From: Arabidopsis thaliana
Taxonomy: Eukaryota > Streptophyta > Magnoliopsida > Brassicales > Brassicaceae
Direction: 5' to 3'
Assembly: GCF_000001735.4 (NCBI RefSeq)
Contig: NC_003070.9
Coordinates: forward strand, 9,486,001 to 9,550,000
DNA length: 64,000 bases
A program made the position numbers and the translations under genes. Below the pieces are notes generated by a model that searched no databases, was not told where the DNA came from, and saw nothing but the letters and a program-made list of their open reading frames with translations. Every line of letters begins with the position of its first letter. Position 1 is the first letter of the stretch. This document shows positions 1 to 12,318 of this stretch, piece after piece.

Positions 1-1779
1 CTCAATTGGTAAATTGACTAACTTCATTTGATTCCTACACCATTTAAAGATTTTTAATCAAATTCTGATATAACTAAGATAATATTTTAAAGCATTTAAC
101 TAACATGGAAAATTATGAAATGAAATATTAATTTTGGATAGAAAATTTAAAACATTTATCTTTGTGAAATAAAAAGAAAGTCTCTTATAATATAACTTGT
201 AAAGTAATCCTTTAAATTCTAAAAGATCTAAAACAAAATGAGTTAAATCCTATGTCTATGTGTTGAATCTGGAAGATCGAGGTGGAAGAAAAAGGATCAT
301 GATTCATGGGTGAGAGAACAACCGTTGATTGGTGTGTTTCAACTTTCAAGCAATCCCATTTTAAAAAAATAAATTTATGTAAGCAATTGCAAACAAAATG
401 AAATGATTATGCTTTAAGATATCGACACGTGTAAAACAGATGACGTACCAAGAAAATAAATGATTCTGTATTTTGTTTTAGCCATTTGTTTTTTCTTTAA
501 AGGAAAGTGTATGTTGAAATTGAAAAAACAAACCGAGTTATATATATAGAGTTATTTGACTAAAGAAGGAAGCTTTGGTTAAACTAACTTGTATAATTCT
601 TTTGTGTAGTTTAGTTTTGATAAAATGGCCAAACAATTTTGGTCACTTTACCAACTACTGCAAAAAAACCATTTTCATAATAATAAATTGTAACACGCCT
701 TTTATTTTTATTATTGGAGGGTGAGAACTGAGACCATATATGCCTTTGTTCCCTTCTTGTGGGTCCCTTTAGCCTTTTTTTTTCTTTTGCCTGCGCCGTT
801 TAGTGTTTTTTCTTTTATATATAAATAGAGGTAAGTTATTTTACCAATCATTTGGTGTTATTAATAGTAGTATTAATGAGGTTCTAAACTTGTTTATAAA
901 AATCAGATCTTACTAAACAAACTCAAAGAATCTCAACTATGAACATTTTTCTTCTAGAATCGAGTTTTAACATCATCATCAGCAGGATATAATTTTTTGT
1001 GTTTGAATTTTATCTGTATTTTTTTTAGGAGTACATAAGCAGCTTAAGATTAAAATATATATTAATGGAAGTATGAATGAAAAAAGAAAAGAAAGATAAT
1101 CAGATAATAGAGAGAGAGAGAGAGAGAAGGAAGCAGACATTTGTCTTCCACCATATTCTTCTCATCTTTTCCGATGATAGATTCTTCTTCTTCTTCTTCT
1201 TCTACTACTACTTCTGCTCCTCTTTCTTAAGTTTCTCCATTTGATAATTCACTCAAGTCTCCAGCTCCTCTTCTTCTTCTCGTTGCTTTATTCGCTCTCT
1301 TTCACTCATCATCATCACACTCAAAGATTTCTGTTGTATTGGAGCAAGCTCTAGCGAATTTTCGTACTCCCCTTGTAGAATTTTAGTTTCCTGTTTTAGA
1401 TTTCGAGGAATCTCGCTTTGGAAACTTTAAGCTCCTGTTCAAAGTTTCTACCTTTGTTTATTTTGTTTTTGTTTTCTTCTCTCTTATCTTTCGTCATCTT
1501 TGATTAAGTAACCACTTTGATCTCTCAATTTCAGCCTTTGGGTTGTCTAATCTGACACGTTCCTCTGTCTTAGCTTTCCTTTTCTCTTCTCGTTTGTGGG
1601 AAGCCTACAAGGATTAATTATTAAATACCCAACCCCAAAAAATTCTTCCTTTTTGATTCTCTGATTCGTCCCTTTTTGTACATGGTTTCTGTTTGGTTGT
1701 TAGAGCTTCTTGCTGAGTTGAATTGAGCTGGTTGCAATCACTCTGTTTCTTGGGGGTTGATCGTGTATTCAAGTGGTGG
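1..1779 (+). promoter_or_regulatory. AHK3 promoter and 5' leader
   Basis: This is AT-rich upstream DNA of AHK3 with no convincing coding region. A CACGTG G-box lies at 426-431. A strong TATA-like stretch at 826-838 (ending TATAAATAG) is a candidate core promoter. A GA dinucleotide run (about 1110-1128) and a TTC run (about 1183-1203) look like leader low-complexity sequence. Two short upstream reading frames precede the AHK3 start: 18 codons at 1174-1230, rich in Ser, and 14 codons at 1682-1726. Transcription start and leader introns cannot be fixed from sequence alone. Confidence 0.6.
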
Positions 1780-4700
1780 ATGAGTCTGTTCCATGTGCTA
1801 GGGTTTGGTGTCAAGATTGGGCATCTCTTCTGGATGCTATGCTGCTGGTTTGTTTCTTGGTTCGTTGATAATGGGATCGAGGACAAGTCTGGTCTTTTAG
1901 TTGGCTCTGTCGGTGATCTTGAGAAGACTAAGATGACTACGTTGAAGAAGAAGAACAAGATGTGGTTCTGGAATAAGATCTCTAGCAGCGGACTCAAGAT
2001 CCCGAGTTTCTCTTATCAGTTTCTTGGCTCTGTTAAATTCAACAAGGCGTGGTGGAGGAAGCTTGTGGTGGTTTGGGTTGTCTTCTGGGTCTTGGTCTCT
2101 ATTTGGACGTTTTGGTACTTTAGCTCGCAAGCTATGGAGAAGAGGAAAGAGACGCTAGCTAGTATGTGTGATGAGAGAGCTCGTATGCTGCAGGATCAGT
2201 TCAACGTTAGCATGAATCATGTTCAAGCCATGTCTATCTTGATCTCAACCTTCCACCATGGCAAGATTCCTTCTGCTATCGATCAGGTATTCTCGATTCC
2301 GCATCTTCTTGTCTTCTAATCTGTTTGGATTGATGCCTGAGATCTAGTCTTGCTTGTAGTACATAAGTTGTTCCTACGGTGTAGTATATGAACGGTCCTT
2401 GGATGATGGTAGCTTTTTTCATTCAACTTGCTCTCGAATTTCAGTTAGGATTTACAATTTTGCTGATTGTTGCTTACAGTCTTTGTATTTAGCTAACACT
2501 TGGTAGCTTGATTCCTATCTTCTTGAGTATTAGTGAACAGTAACTAACATTAAGAAGCTTTGTGTAGAGAACATTCTCAGAGTACACTGATAGAACTTCC
2601 TTTGAGAGGCCTCTTACTAGCGGGGTAGCTTATGCTATGAGGGTGCTCCATTCAGAGAGGGAAGAGTTCGAGAGGCAACAAGGTTGGACTATTAGGAAGA
2701 TGTATTCTCTTGAACAAAACCCAGTTCACAAGGATGACTATGACCTGGAAGCTTTGGAACCATCCCCTGTCCAAGAAGAGTACGCTCCAGTCATCTTTGC
2801 TCAGGACACTGTTTCTCACGTTGTTTCTCTCGATATGCTGTCTGGGAAAGTAAGCTTCTTTACTGGTTCTAATTTTACTGTTTTTATGTAATTTACTATC
2901 ATGGTCTACACTCACTACCGGGCGAATCCTGCCGACATGGCTAGTTCATATTTCAATCTCGGCTTACCGATTAAGTTGTTTTGATCATTTTATTTAAAGT
3001 TTAGAGCACTGTTTTAACTGATACTTATTCTCACTCAATTCCTCTTGATAGGAAGATCGTGAAAACGTTTTGCGGGCCAGGAGTTCAGGTAAAGGGGTTT
3101 TGACAGCTCCTTTCCCATTGATAAAGACAAATAGACTTGGGGTGATCCTGACATTTGCAGTGTACAAGAGAGATCTCCCCTCCAATGCAACGCCAAAAGA
3201 GAGAATTGAGGCTACTAACGGGTGTGTAGCATAGGCGTCTAAATAAATAATAACGCATAAGTTTTACAACATTATTTTTGCTCATTCATCTCTTTTGATG
3301 CCCCTGAAGGTATCTCGGGGGAGTGTTTGACATTGAGTCCCTGGTAGAAAACTTGCTTCAACAGCTGGCTAGCAAGCAAACGATTCTTGTCAATGTGTAC
3401 GATATCACCAATCACTCTCAACCGATTAGCATGTATGGTACAAATGTGTCGGCTGATGGGTTGGAACGTGTTAGTCCACTAATCTTTGGCGATCCATTGA
3501 GAAAGCATGAGATGCGTTGCAGGTACTTGCAGTTGGCACATACATATGTCTGTAATTTCTTCTTGTTTGCAAGAATCCAGGTGCTAACATTTTGTTGTGA
3601 GCTTCTTCCTCTTTGTAGATTTAAGCAGAAACCACCATGGCCAGTGCTATCAATGGTGACATCATTCGGTATCCTTGTGATTGCGTTACTTGTTGCACAT
3701 ATAATCCACGCAACCGTTAGTCGAATACACAAAGTTGAAGAAGATTGTGATAAAATGAAGCAGCTCAAGAAAAAGGCTGAAGCAGCAGATGTTGCAAAGT
3801 CACAGGTAAATACATCATCCTCAGTTGATAAATTTCCACAGCATATTAAACTTTCTATGACAGAGAGAAGAGTTGTAATCTAACTTTTTTTTATGCAGTT
3901 CCTTGCCACTGTTTCACATGAAATCAGAACTCCAATGAATGGTGTTCTAGGTGAGTATCGAAATGGCCACTATGTTGCCTCCTTCTCTCACCTATGCCCA
4001 TGAATATTTTCTGAAGAACAAACTTAACCAAATATTCTCATGTTGACTTTGATCTGGGGTGTAGGAATGTTGCATATGCTTATGGACACAGAGTTAGATG
4101 TTACGCAACAGGATTATGTTAGGACCGCACAGGCAAGTGGAAAAGCTTTAGTCTCGCTAATAAATGAGGTTTTGGACCAAGCAAAGATTGAATCTGGAAA
4201 GCTTGAACTTGAGGAGGTGCGGTTTGATTTGAGAGGAATATTAGATGATGTCCTGTCACTCTTCTCTAGCAAGTCCCAACAAAAGGGGGTGGAGGTAACT
4301 TACTATATGATCTGCAAAGCAAGGGTTGTAACTGATAGCAAGTCTTTCTTACTGATTTTTTGAGTGTTGCTGATGAACGCAGTTGGCAGTATACATATCT
4401 GATCGTGTTCCAGATATGTTAATTGGTGATCCTGGGAGGTTTCGACAAATACTCACAAATCTTATGGGTAATTCCATTAAGGTAAACTTTTTTATTATGT
4501 TTTTTTCTGACCATTCCTTGCATCCGAGTTGATCAACGGAGCTGATCATTTATATATATTCTGGCAGTTCACTGAGAAAGGACACATCTTTGTAACTGTT
4601 CATTTGGTGGATGAGCTATTTGAATCTATCGATGGAGAGACAGCATCATCTCCGGAAAGTACACTGAGTGGGCTTCCAGTTGCAGACCGGCAGAGGAGCT

Positions 4701-6027
4701 GGGAAAACTTTAAAGCTTTCAGCTCCAACGGGCATCGGAGCTTTGAACCATCTCCCCCTGATATAAACCTAATCGTCTCAGTTGAGGATACTGGCGTAGG
4801 GATCCCTGTAGAAGCGCAGTCCCGTATTTTTACGCCTTTCATGCAAGTCGGACCATCCATATCCAGGACGCATGGAGGCACAGGAATTGGACTTAGCATA
4901 AGCAAATGTCTAGTTGGACTGATGAAGGGAGAAATTGGATTCTCGAGTACTCCCAAGGTTGGGTCCACATTCACATTTACTGCTGTATTTTCCAATGGGA
5001 TGCAACCAGCTGAAAGAAAGAATGACAACAACCAGCCCATATTCTCGGAATTCCGGGGCATGAAAGCTGTGGTTGTGGACCATAGGCCTGCAAGGGCAAA
5101 AGTCTCGTGGTACCATTTTCAGCGTCTTGGAATTCGAGTCGAAGTAGTTCCACGTGTTGAACAGGCTCTACATTATCTGAAGATTGGTACTACCACTGTG
5201 AATATGATACTCATAGAGCAAGAAATATGGAATAGGGAAGCAGATGATTTCATTAAAAAGCTACAGAAAGACCCTCTTTTCCTTTCTCCTAAGTTGATTT
5301 TGTTAGCAAACTCAGTAGAATCGTCAATATCAGAGGCTTTATGCACCGGTATAGATCCTCCAATAGTGATAGTGAAACCATTGAGGGCGAGTATGCTAGC
5401 AGCAACTTTGCAGAGGGGATTGGGTATTGGAATCAGAGAACCACCTCAACACAAGGGACCTCCTGCTTTGATTCTCAGGAATCTTCTCCTTGGTAGAAAA
5501 ATTTTAATCGTGGATGATAACAACGTAAACCTCAGAGTGGCAGCGGGAGCTCTGAAAAAGTACGGAGCTGATGTGGTCTGCGCTGAGAGTGGGATAAAGG
5601 CAATCTCATTGCTTAAGCCACCTCACGAGTTTGATGCTTGCTTCATGGACATTCAGATGCCAGAAATGGATGGGTATGCCTGATTGGTATACTAGTTTTT
5701 TTGAAAAGTTCGAAATATGTAATAAGAAAATTGAAATGTTTTTCTGCCCTGTCTTTCTGCAGATTTGAAGCTACAAGGAGAATACGAGATATGGAAGAGG
5801 AGATGAACAAGAGAATAAAGAATGGGGAGGCTTTGATAGTAGAGAACGGTAACAAAACAAGCTGGCATCTTCCGGTATTAGCAATGACGGCAGATGTGAT
5901 CCAAGCAACGCATGAGGAATGTCTGAAGTGTGGAATGGATGGGTATGTATCAAAACCATTTGAAGCAGAGCAGCTGTACAGGGAAGTTTCTCGCTTTTTC
6001 AATTCGCCTTCAGATACAGAATCATAA
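1780..6027 (+). CDS. AHK3: Cytokinin receptor histidine kinase AHK3
   Basis: This encodes a 1036-residue hybrid sensor kinase that binds cytokinin and passes phosphate to AHP proteins; it acts mainly in the ER membrane. Ten coding exons: 1780-2286, 2568-2849, 3052-3221, 3310-3522, 3619-3805, 3899-3950, 4065-4294, 4383-4481, 4568-5673, 5763-6027. Order of parts: hydrophobic N-terminus and membrane segment (about 88-113), CHASE sensor region (about 150-390), membrane segment (about 395-420), HisKA with [15 protein letters not shown] (His460), ATPase with DTGVGIP and GGTGIGLS, a degenerate receiver-like region, and a true receiver with [10 protein letters not shown] (Asp941). I chose ATG 1780 because it gives the known MSLFHVLGF start; the frame is open upstream but has no other ATG. 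All catalytic motifs are intact. The assignment is by recognition of the whole protein. Confidence 0.97.
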
Positions 6028-6840
6028 GAGGAGATGGGGCTGGAAGAAGAACAGCGAAGGAAACACAAAAACTCGTGTCTCCTATGCATCTTGAAGTAGT
6101 AGTAAGCCGCCTATATTCCTCCTCTCTATATATTTACTCACCTAAAAACATGTCTTCTCAACTGACAGTAACGCCTTATGTGAACTTGTTTATAGGAAAA
6201 ACAGATTGACGATTGCAAAAAGAGTGTATATAGAAAGGCCGGTGTGACCAGGCCAAGAACTTAGGACCAGTACTTTCTCCTGTAAATTTTTTTTCTACAT
6301 TTTTCTCTGGTCTGATTGAGACAACAAAACTTGTGGTATGTAGATGAGAGTAGCAGCTGGAATATATTCAGAGTTGCTTTGGACAGGGAAGAGAGCATCA
6401 TAGTATGTGTGTAAAAGTGTGTGTGCATGATTTAGGATATTTCTTCTTGTATTAGAGAACAGTGCTGCAGTTTCTTTGTTATCATCATGGTCCAAGATAG
6501 GGAAGTGGACATTACTACTTATACATACACTGGCTTTGTGATATAAAGTTGAAGATAGCTTTTACTTTCTCTTCCCCTTCTTTACGTACAATGCATATTG
6601 GAACCAAAACCAAATGATCGGACCGAATCAAGAAACAGAACCGAATGTCTTCAAATAGTTGTGTTTTGTGTCCAACTAAATTCACGTAGAAGAACTATAG
6701 AAACGTGGACCCCAAAACGTGAGTGTGGTTGTTTGACTTTTAAACACGTCCGTGAGATTTTCAGATTGACCTTTAGGTCACATTTTTGTCCACCACATCA
6801 ACATGAGAGGGCTTTTCTCAAGCATTTCAATAATCGGAAT
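6028..6840. other. AHK3 3' region and start of RAMP4 upstream DNA
   Basis: The first 500 bases are AT-rich and carry no coding signal, consistent with the AHK3 3' untranslated region. The rest is the distal promoter of the RAMP4 gene that starts at 7064. A 97-codon open frame at 6598-6891 runs into the conserved promoter block and resembles no protein I know. Confidence 0.5.
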
Positions 6841-6915
6841 CCAATCACTGACCGCCACGTGGACATCATACGTCTCAATAACCAATCATAGAATGGTTGT
6901 GACGACGTTCACGGT
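6841..6915 (+). promoter_or_regulatory. ER-stress element in RAMP4 promoter (copy 1)
   Basis: CCAAT at 6841-6845, nine bases, then CCACG at 6855-6859 make an exact match to the ER stress response element CCAAT-N9-CCACG, which bZIP28-type factors bind together with NF-Y. The CCACG is part of a G-box-like CCACGTGG. A second CCAAT follows at 6882-6886 and a TGACG about 16 bases further on. The whole block is shared, base for base in long stretches, with the promoter of the inverted RAMP4 copy at 13505-13572. It lies about 205 bases upstream of the start codon. Confidence 0.75.
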
Positions 6916-7063
6916 GAGTTGCAGTACCCGATCCCTTTTAAGGTCCGTGACAGAATAATTTTGAAACCAGCAAGACAAATTTAGTCAAACCAAAAAAAAA
7001 AAAAAAACGAAAGCGCAAAGACTAAGGAGAAAAGAAATTCTTCGCTTCTTCTCCGGTGTAATC

Positions 7064-7898
7064 ATGGTATAGCCCGCGATCTCGATTGTTTCTTATTATC
7101 GGTATTCATGTTATATTAGCTAGAATTGTGTTTTGTACCTCCGATCTGATTCACAGATTCAGTATGTGAAATTCATTATTTTGAGGATTTGATCGTCTTA
7201 TCAATGATTTAATCTATGTTTGAATATTGTTGAATCACGGGCAATTTCGCATCACGCCAAAAGAATTGTATCTAACAGATGCGAAAAAGTTTGAATCTGT
7301 TTTCGAAATGTAGTTATTCAAATTAGCTGAGTTTTTGTCTTGATAGTATGTATTGTTTCTTGATTTAAAATGCATGGCCAAATCTTACCCTGGCTTTGCC
7401 CAGATTAAATACTTTGGTGAGTGTAAACGAAAGAGATTCTGATTTTAGTAATATGGTTGATCTGGAGAGAACCATTACCAATGTGTATTACTGAATAGGG
7501 TTGATTTTAAAAATTGTTGCAGACAACCTCAAAAAGACTAGCAGACAGGAAGATTGAGAAATTCGACAAGAACATATTGAAAAGAGGATTTGTTCCTGAG
7601 ACCACCACCAAGAAGGGTAAGGATTACCCTGTTGGTCCCATCCTCCTCGGCTTCTTTGTCTTTGTTGTCATTGGATCATGTGAGTAACCTCTTCTTCTTT
7701 GTGCTCCTTGATTTTAAGTCCAAATTTAGACATTGGTTTCCAGAATTTCTTCTTTGTCCCCCTTTTATTGAAAATTCTTTGTGGAATCTGAATGATTTGA
7801 TTATACTATGTGTATGTTTATTAAACTTCCTTGTATATGCTTTTGTTACAGCTCTCTTCCAGATCATCAGGACCGCAACTAGTGGAGGAATGGCTTAA
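7064..7898 (+). CDS. Ribosome-associated membrane protein RAMP4/SERP1 (copy 1)
   Basis: This 68-residue tail-anchored ER protein associates with the Sec61 translocon and is known in animals as stress-associated ER protein SERP1. Three coding exons: 7064-7066 (only the ATG), 7523-7679, 7852-7898. The spliced product starts MTTSKRLADRKIEKFDKNI, has a basic Lys-rich middle, and ends with one membrane helix (GPILLGFFVFVVIGSSLFQI) and a short lumenal tail. Length and helix position fit the family (about 66-75 residues). A near-identical gene lies in inverse orientation at 12319-13303. An ER stress element sits in the promoter, which fits UPR control. Confidence 0.93.
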
Positions 7899-9740
7899 AC
7901 CCAATCACATTCAAGCTGGAAGATTGCAATTCTCAAATTGATGAATCATCACTTTCTTCTCTTCTGACTTGTCTCTTTTTTTCCCTTATACTGTAGAATG
8001 TGACTACTTTCTGTTGACTACATGTTATTGAAAGAATTTTTGAGTCTTTTTCTAATATCCACTCTTTACTATTGTCTTGATACCAAATACAAGCACCGTT
8101 AAACTATTTAACGTTGAATTGGTGAAACTATTTCCCTCGGCCAAATTGTTCGGTGAACGAAAGATCTGATCTGTGAAGAGTTTAGTTGAATAGATTCGGC
8201 TGATGGATTGGTAGGGAGAGACACCATGCGGTTGGTGGAAGGTACCCGTGATAGAGTCTTGACGTGAACAACTTAGTCCAAGAGTTAGGAGACACAATAA
8301 TGATAAGTAGCCGTCAATATATCTTTTGATCCGAATTTGAACTTATTATATGCTTTACTTGGCAAATGATATGAAAAACTTGTTCATTGTTGAAGAATCT
8401 ATCAACTATTGTATTCAATCACTTACCTTTTTATCTTTTACCAATCATACTTATAACTGAACCACAACAATCTCTCTTTAGTCTTATTCTTGACCAATAA
8501 CTTGTATTTTACCGCTTTATAGCAGTTGGGCCATATATATGTAAGAATAGTTTGAGAAAAAGAAACAAAGAGAGAGAGGTTATGATGAGTTAAATCATGA
8601 TTAATCTTTAATATATAGGTAATTGCAATGTTAAATGGAAGTGACATGATTGAACAAAGCATATTTGATGGGATGAGAAAAATGAACCCCCACGCTTTAC
8701 GACTACTTTACATTCTCTGTGGAATGATTTTGAAAAATATAATTATTACACCAAAAGAAAAAGAGAACAAGGCAAAATTATGCACATGCAATTTATTACA
8801 TTCGATTCACATTGATTCAGTGACTTTCTTTCTTTCTTACAACAAATAAAATAAACTTTTGGAATCAAGTTGTTCGTAGTCTTCTTCTAACGATGATGAC
8901 ACAAAAATAAGATTCAAGTTGTCTTATTCTTACCTAGAGTTATTTGGTTCCAAAATAAATGAAGTCGTGATATAATAGTAATTTGGTTTCATACTTACTC
9001 ACTCACTCAATTGTGTAAAAAGCCGAAATGCAGTAAAAACAGTGATACACAATTGTATCAAAAGATAAAATGATGGACGTTAAATCCGTAATTTAAATAT
9101 GTTAAAAGTAAAAAAAAAAGTTAGATCTTCTTTGTATAATTACAAAATATATATCATAAGCAAAGGTGGAAGAAACCATGATTTAGTATAATTGCCGCAA
9201 CCTCAATGATCCTCTTTATAAATTAAAAAGAAAAACCCATAATTACCAATTTATTACCAAAGCACGCGTCTTTCTTTATTACAAAATTGTTTTGTTTTAT
9301 TCTTGTTAGAAACATTTTTATTTTTATTACAATAAAATGGAACTATAGTGTATGTTGTTTAGAATAATTGTATTAAAAAAAGTATAACGTACAAAAGAAT
9401 AAAGTGAATGAGGAAAAAAAAGAGAGGGGCAAAAGTGGAAAAGAGAGAGATAGAGAAGGATGGAATAATTGGTAAGAAATAATCATATGGGGCCAACTGA
9501 CCATGGAAAAAGATGAAGCAAAAAAAAAAAGAGAGAGAGAAAAAGACAATTCAGAGATAATACAAAGGAATGGTTTTGTTTTAAGAGAGAAAGAGAAAGA
9601 GAGAACTCGACGAAGAATGATGGTGGGAGGTTAAATTCCCCAAACCCCCAGAGCTCTTCATTTTCTTCATATCGACGATATGCTAAATGGCTGCTGCTAC
9701 CATTACTGATCTCTTCTCTTAAGCTCTCTTTGTTTGGGGC
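7899..9740. other. RAMP4 3' region and LCR promoter
   Basis: After about 150 bases of likely RAMP4 3' untranslated sequence the region is AT-rich with no gene that I can support. From about 9400 to 9610 it becomes purine-rich with several GAGAGA runs, which suit GAGA-binding (BPC) proteins and probably mark the LCR leader or proximal promoter. Open frames at 8052-8297 (-) and 8628-8849 (+) have no recognisable protein. Confidence 0.5.
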
Positions 9741-11857
9741 ATGGAAGAAGAGCTTGCCATGCTTAGACAGCTCATCGGTCAGCTTCAAGAGCTCTTGCAC
9801 AACGGCTCTCCTCCTCCTCCTTCTTCTTCTTCATCTCTGTCGTCTTCTTCTCCGTCATTTTTGGTTCTCCACCATCCTCAGTATCAGAACGGGTGAATAT
9901 CTTTCTCTCTCTTTTTCTCTGTGGCTAGATCTATGTGGGATGGGTTTCGATCCTATTTTTGCAATTTGGGGCAACCTCGTAATGTGTTTTGGTTTAGGGG
10001 CTTTTTTGATTGCTCCATTTTGTTTAGGGCTTATGGTTCAATTTCGATTGTTCCTTAGAATCATGCAAATCCCCTTATGTTGAGTTCTTCTATTGATTCA
10101 GTTGCTTTTCAATTAGCTCAAGGAGGAAAATTGATCTATGAATTGACTCGATTTGGTCACAAAGAGTGCATTTATTTTTTGCCATTGTGCTAAAAATAAT
10201 CTCTTTACTAAAATCCATTCCATTCCACTGCTGCCACCAAGCCTCCAAATTTTTTGTCATTTTGTATCGAGTCTTGTTGTGCTTTTAGTAGTCCATCATT
10301 GGGTCAATACCAAACTACCTGCTCAATGCCTTCCTTACCTTTATATGTTGTTGTCTCTCCAGCTTCACTTCTAAAAGCATCTAATTGTATGTATTTATTT
10401 GCCCCTTTTTGAATAAGTAGTGTTCCCAATACTTGGACTAAACAAGGGTTGTTCTGTTAGCTGGTTTACTGCTGCCTTTTTTCTCTGGTATACTTACTTG
10501 TGGTTGGTTTAAGGGCAAGTCTTTGTTTCCAATGGAATGATTTCATTTTTTAGAAAAGAGGATCCTGTGTTGTTTTCCTGAGATAAATTTTCTCTGTTAT
10601 GGCAGATGGTGTTTGCCCTGTATTGAGGATACTTCTGCTGATGATTGTTGTGATATTGTAATGGCTGGTGGAAAGAGGCCTGGGATCTTCAAGATGTTAG
10701 AAACTGTCAAGCCTCCCGTCAAACGAACTCGAAAAGAACGGACTCAAGGGAAATCATGTACGGAAGTAGATGAGATAAGTGGGAACATGGATCAAGAAAT
10801 ATGGCAGGAATTCCCTCAAGATCTCTTTGAAGACGTTGTTTCCAGACTACCAATGGCTACTTTTTTCCAGTTCCGTGCAGTTTGCCGTAAATGGAATGCT
10901 CTTATTGATTCAGATAGCTTCTCCAGATGCTTCACTGAGCTTCCTCAGACCATCCCATGGTTCTACACCATAACCCACGAGAATGTCAACTCAGGACAAG
11001 TGTACGACCCTTCTTTGAAGAAATGGCACCATCCGATTATCCCAGCACTACCCAAGAAGAGTATTGTTTTGCCAATGGCTTCTGCAGGAGGTCTAGTGTG
11101 CTTCCTCGACATTGGTCATAGGAACTTCTACGTGAGCAACCCGCTTACCAAGTCTTTCAGGGAGTTGCCTGCTAGGTCGTTCAAGGTCTGGTCTCGTGTT
11201 GCGGTAGGAATGACTCTGAATGGAAACTCCACCAGTCATGGGTATAAGGTCTTGTGGGTTGGATGTGAAGGAGAGTACGAAGTCTATGATTCCCTGAGTA
11301 ATGTGTGGACCAAACGAGGGACCATCCCGTCCAACATAAAGCTCCCGGTGTTGCTCAACTTTAAGTCACAGCCAGTGGCTATCCACAGCACACTTTACTT
11401 CATGTTAACAGATCCCGAAGGGATATTGTCCTATGACATGGTCTCTGGGAAATGGAAACAGTTCATTATACCTGGCCCACCAGACCTGAGCGATCACACG
11501 CTGGCTGCGTGCGGAGAGCGGTTGATGCTGGTGGGTCTACTGACTAAAAACGCTGCCACTTGCGTTTGCATATGGGAGCTGCAGAAGATGACACTGTTGT
11601 GGAAGGAGGTTGACAGAATGCCAAACATATGGTGCTTGGAGTTTTACGGAAAGCACATTAGGATGAATTGTCTGGGCAACAAAGGTTGTCTGATATTATT
11701 GTCCTTGAGGTCCAGACAGATGAACCGTCTGATAACCTACAATGCTGTGACTAGGGAATGGACCAAGGTCCCTGGCTGCACCGTTCCTCGTGGGAGGAAA
11801 AGACTTTGGATCGCTTGCGGAACAGCGTTTCATCCCTCCCCTACAGCTAGGGCTTGA
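9741..11857 (+). CDS. LCR: F-box/kelch protein LEAF CURLING RESPONSIVENESS
   Basis: This encodes a 467-residue SCF substrate adaptor that acts in leaf shape and shoot meristem maintenance. Two coding exons: 9741-9892 and 10606-11857. The first exon gives a short helical start (MEEELAMLRQLIGQLQELL) and a Pro/Ser-rich stretch. The F-box follows in exon 2 (WQEFPQDLFEDVVSRLPMAT, about residues 118-160), then a kelch-like propeller with repeated W-containing blades such as VYDPSLKKWHH and SYDMVSGKWKQF. A miR394 site lies in the coding sequence near the end. Known biology: mobile miR394 represses LCR to keep the stem cell niche. ATG 9741 begins the conserved N-terminus. Confidence 0.95.
9893..10605 (+). 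other. Intron of LCR (713 bp)
   Basis: This single, rather long intron separates the Pro/Ser-rich N-terminal exon from the exon carrying the F-box. It has a GT start and an AG end and joins codons as aac-gg/a-tgg. I see no embedded gene. Confidence 0.9.
11605..11624 (+). promoter_or_regulatory. miR394 target site in LCR
   Basis: The 20 bases GGAGGTTGACAGAATGCCAA are complementary to mature miR394 (UUGGCAUUCUGUCCACCUCC as I recall it) except for one internal mismatch. The site encodes part of the E-V-D-R-M-P stretch of the kelch region. It is the known basis of LCR repression. Confidence 0.93.
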
Positions 11858-12318
11858 TCATCTTTTCTCCTGGTACAATTTCCTTGGCCAGCTTTGAGGT
11901 TGTATTCGAACGGTTCACACACGGTTGGTTTCTTTTTGTTGTTTTATTTCGGTTTTGATTTTCGAGACTGTAATATACAAAACGTTCTGTATTGTAATAA
12001 ATAACTTTGGGTTGTGTGGAACCTCTTAAACCTGTGAGCAAAGTTTCATAAAAAGTACACAAGTCCAGAAGGAACTATTTAACACTTTTTGTATTTGACG
12101 GACCAAGTGAACAGAAGCATAACAACAACAGCATCTAACTTGAAGAACATACTTAAGCGTTGGATACTTGGATTATAAAAAACTCAAATAATCTTCATTA
12201 CATGATATAGTAAACAGAAAGTTGACACATTCTACAGTATAAGGAGAGAAAAAGAAAGGAGACAGAAGAAGATTCTACATTTTGAAAACTGCTTCTTCTA
12301 GCTTGACTGTGTTTTGGT
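11858..12318. other. Convergent 3' ends of LCR and RAMP4 copy 2
   Basis: LCR ends from the left and the second RAMP4 gene ends from the right, so these 461 bases should hold both 3' untranslated regions. Transcript overlap is possible but cannot be shown here. There is no coding signal. Confidence 0.6.

Noticed and set aside
6598-6891. 97-codon plus-strand open frame upstream of RAMP4 copy 1
   Set aside because: It overlaps the conserved promoter block including the ER stress element, and its sequence resembles no known protein.
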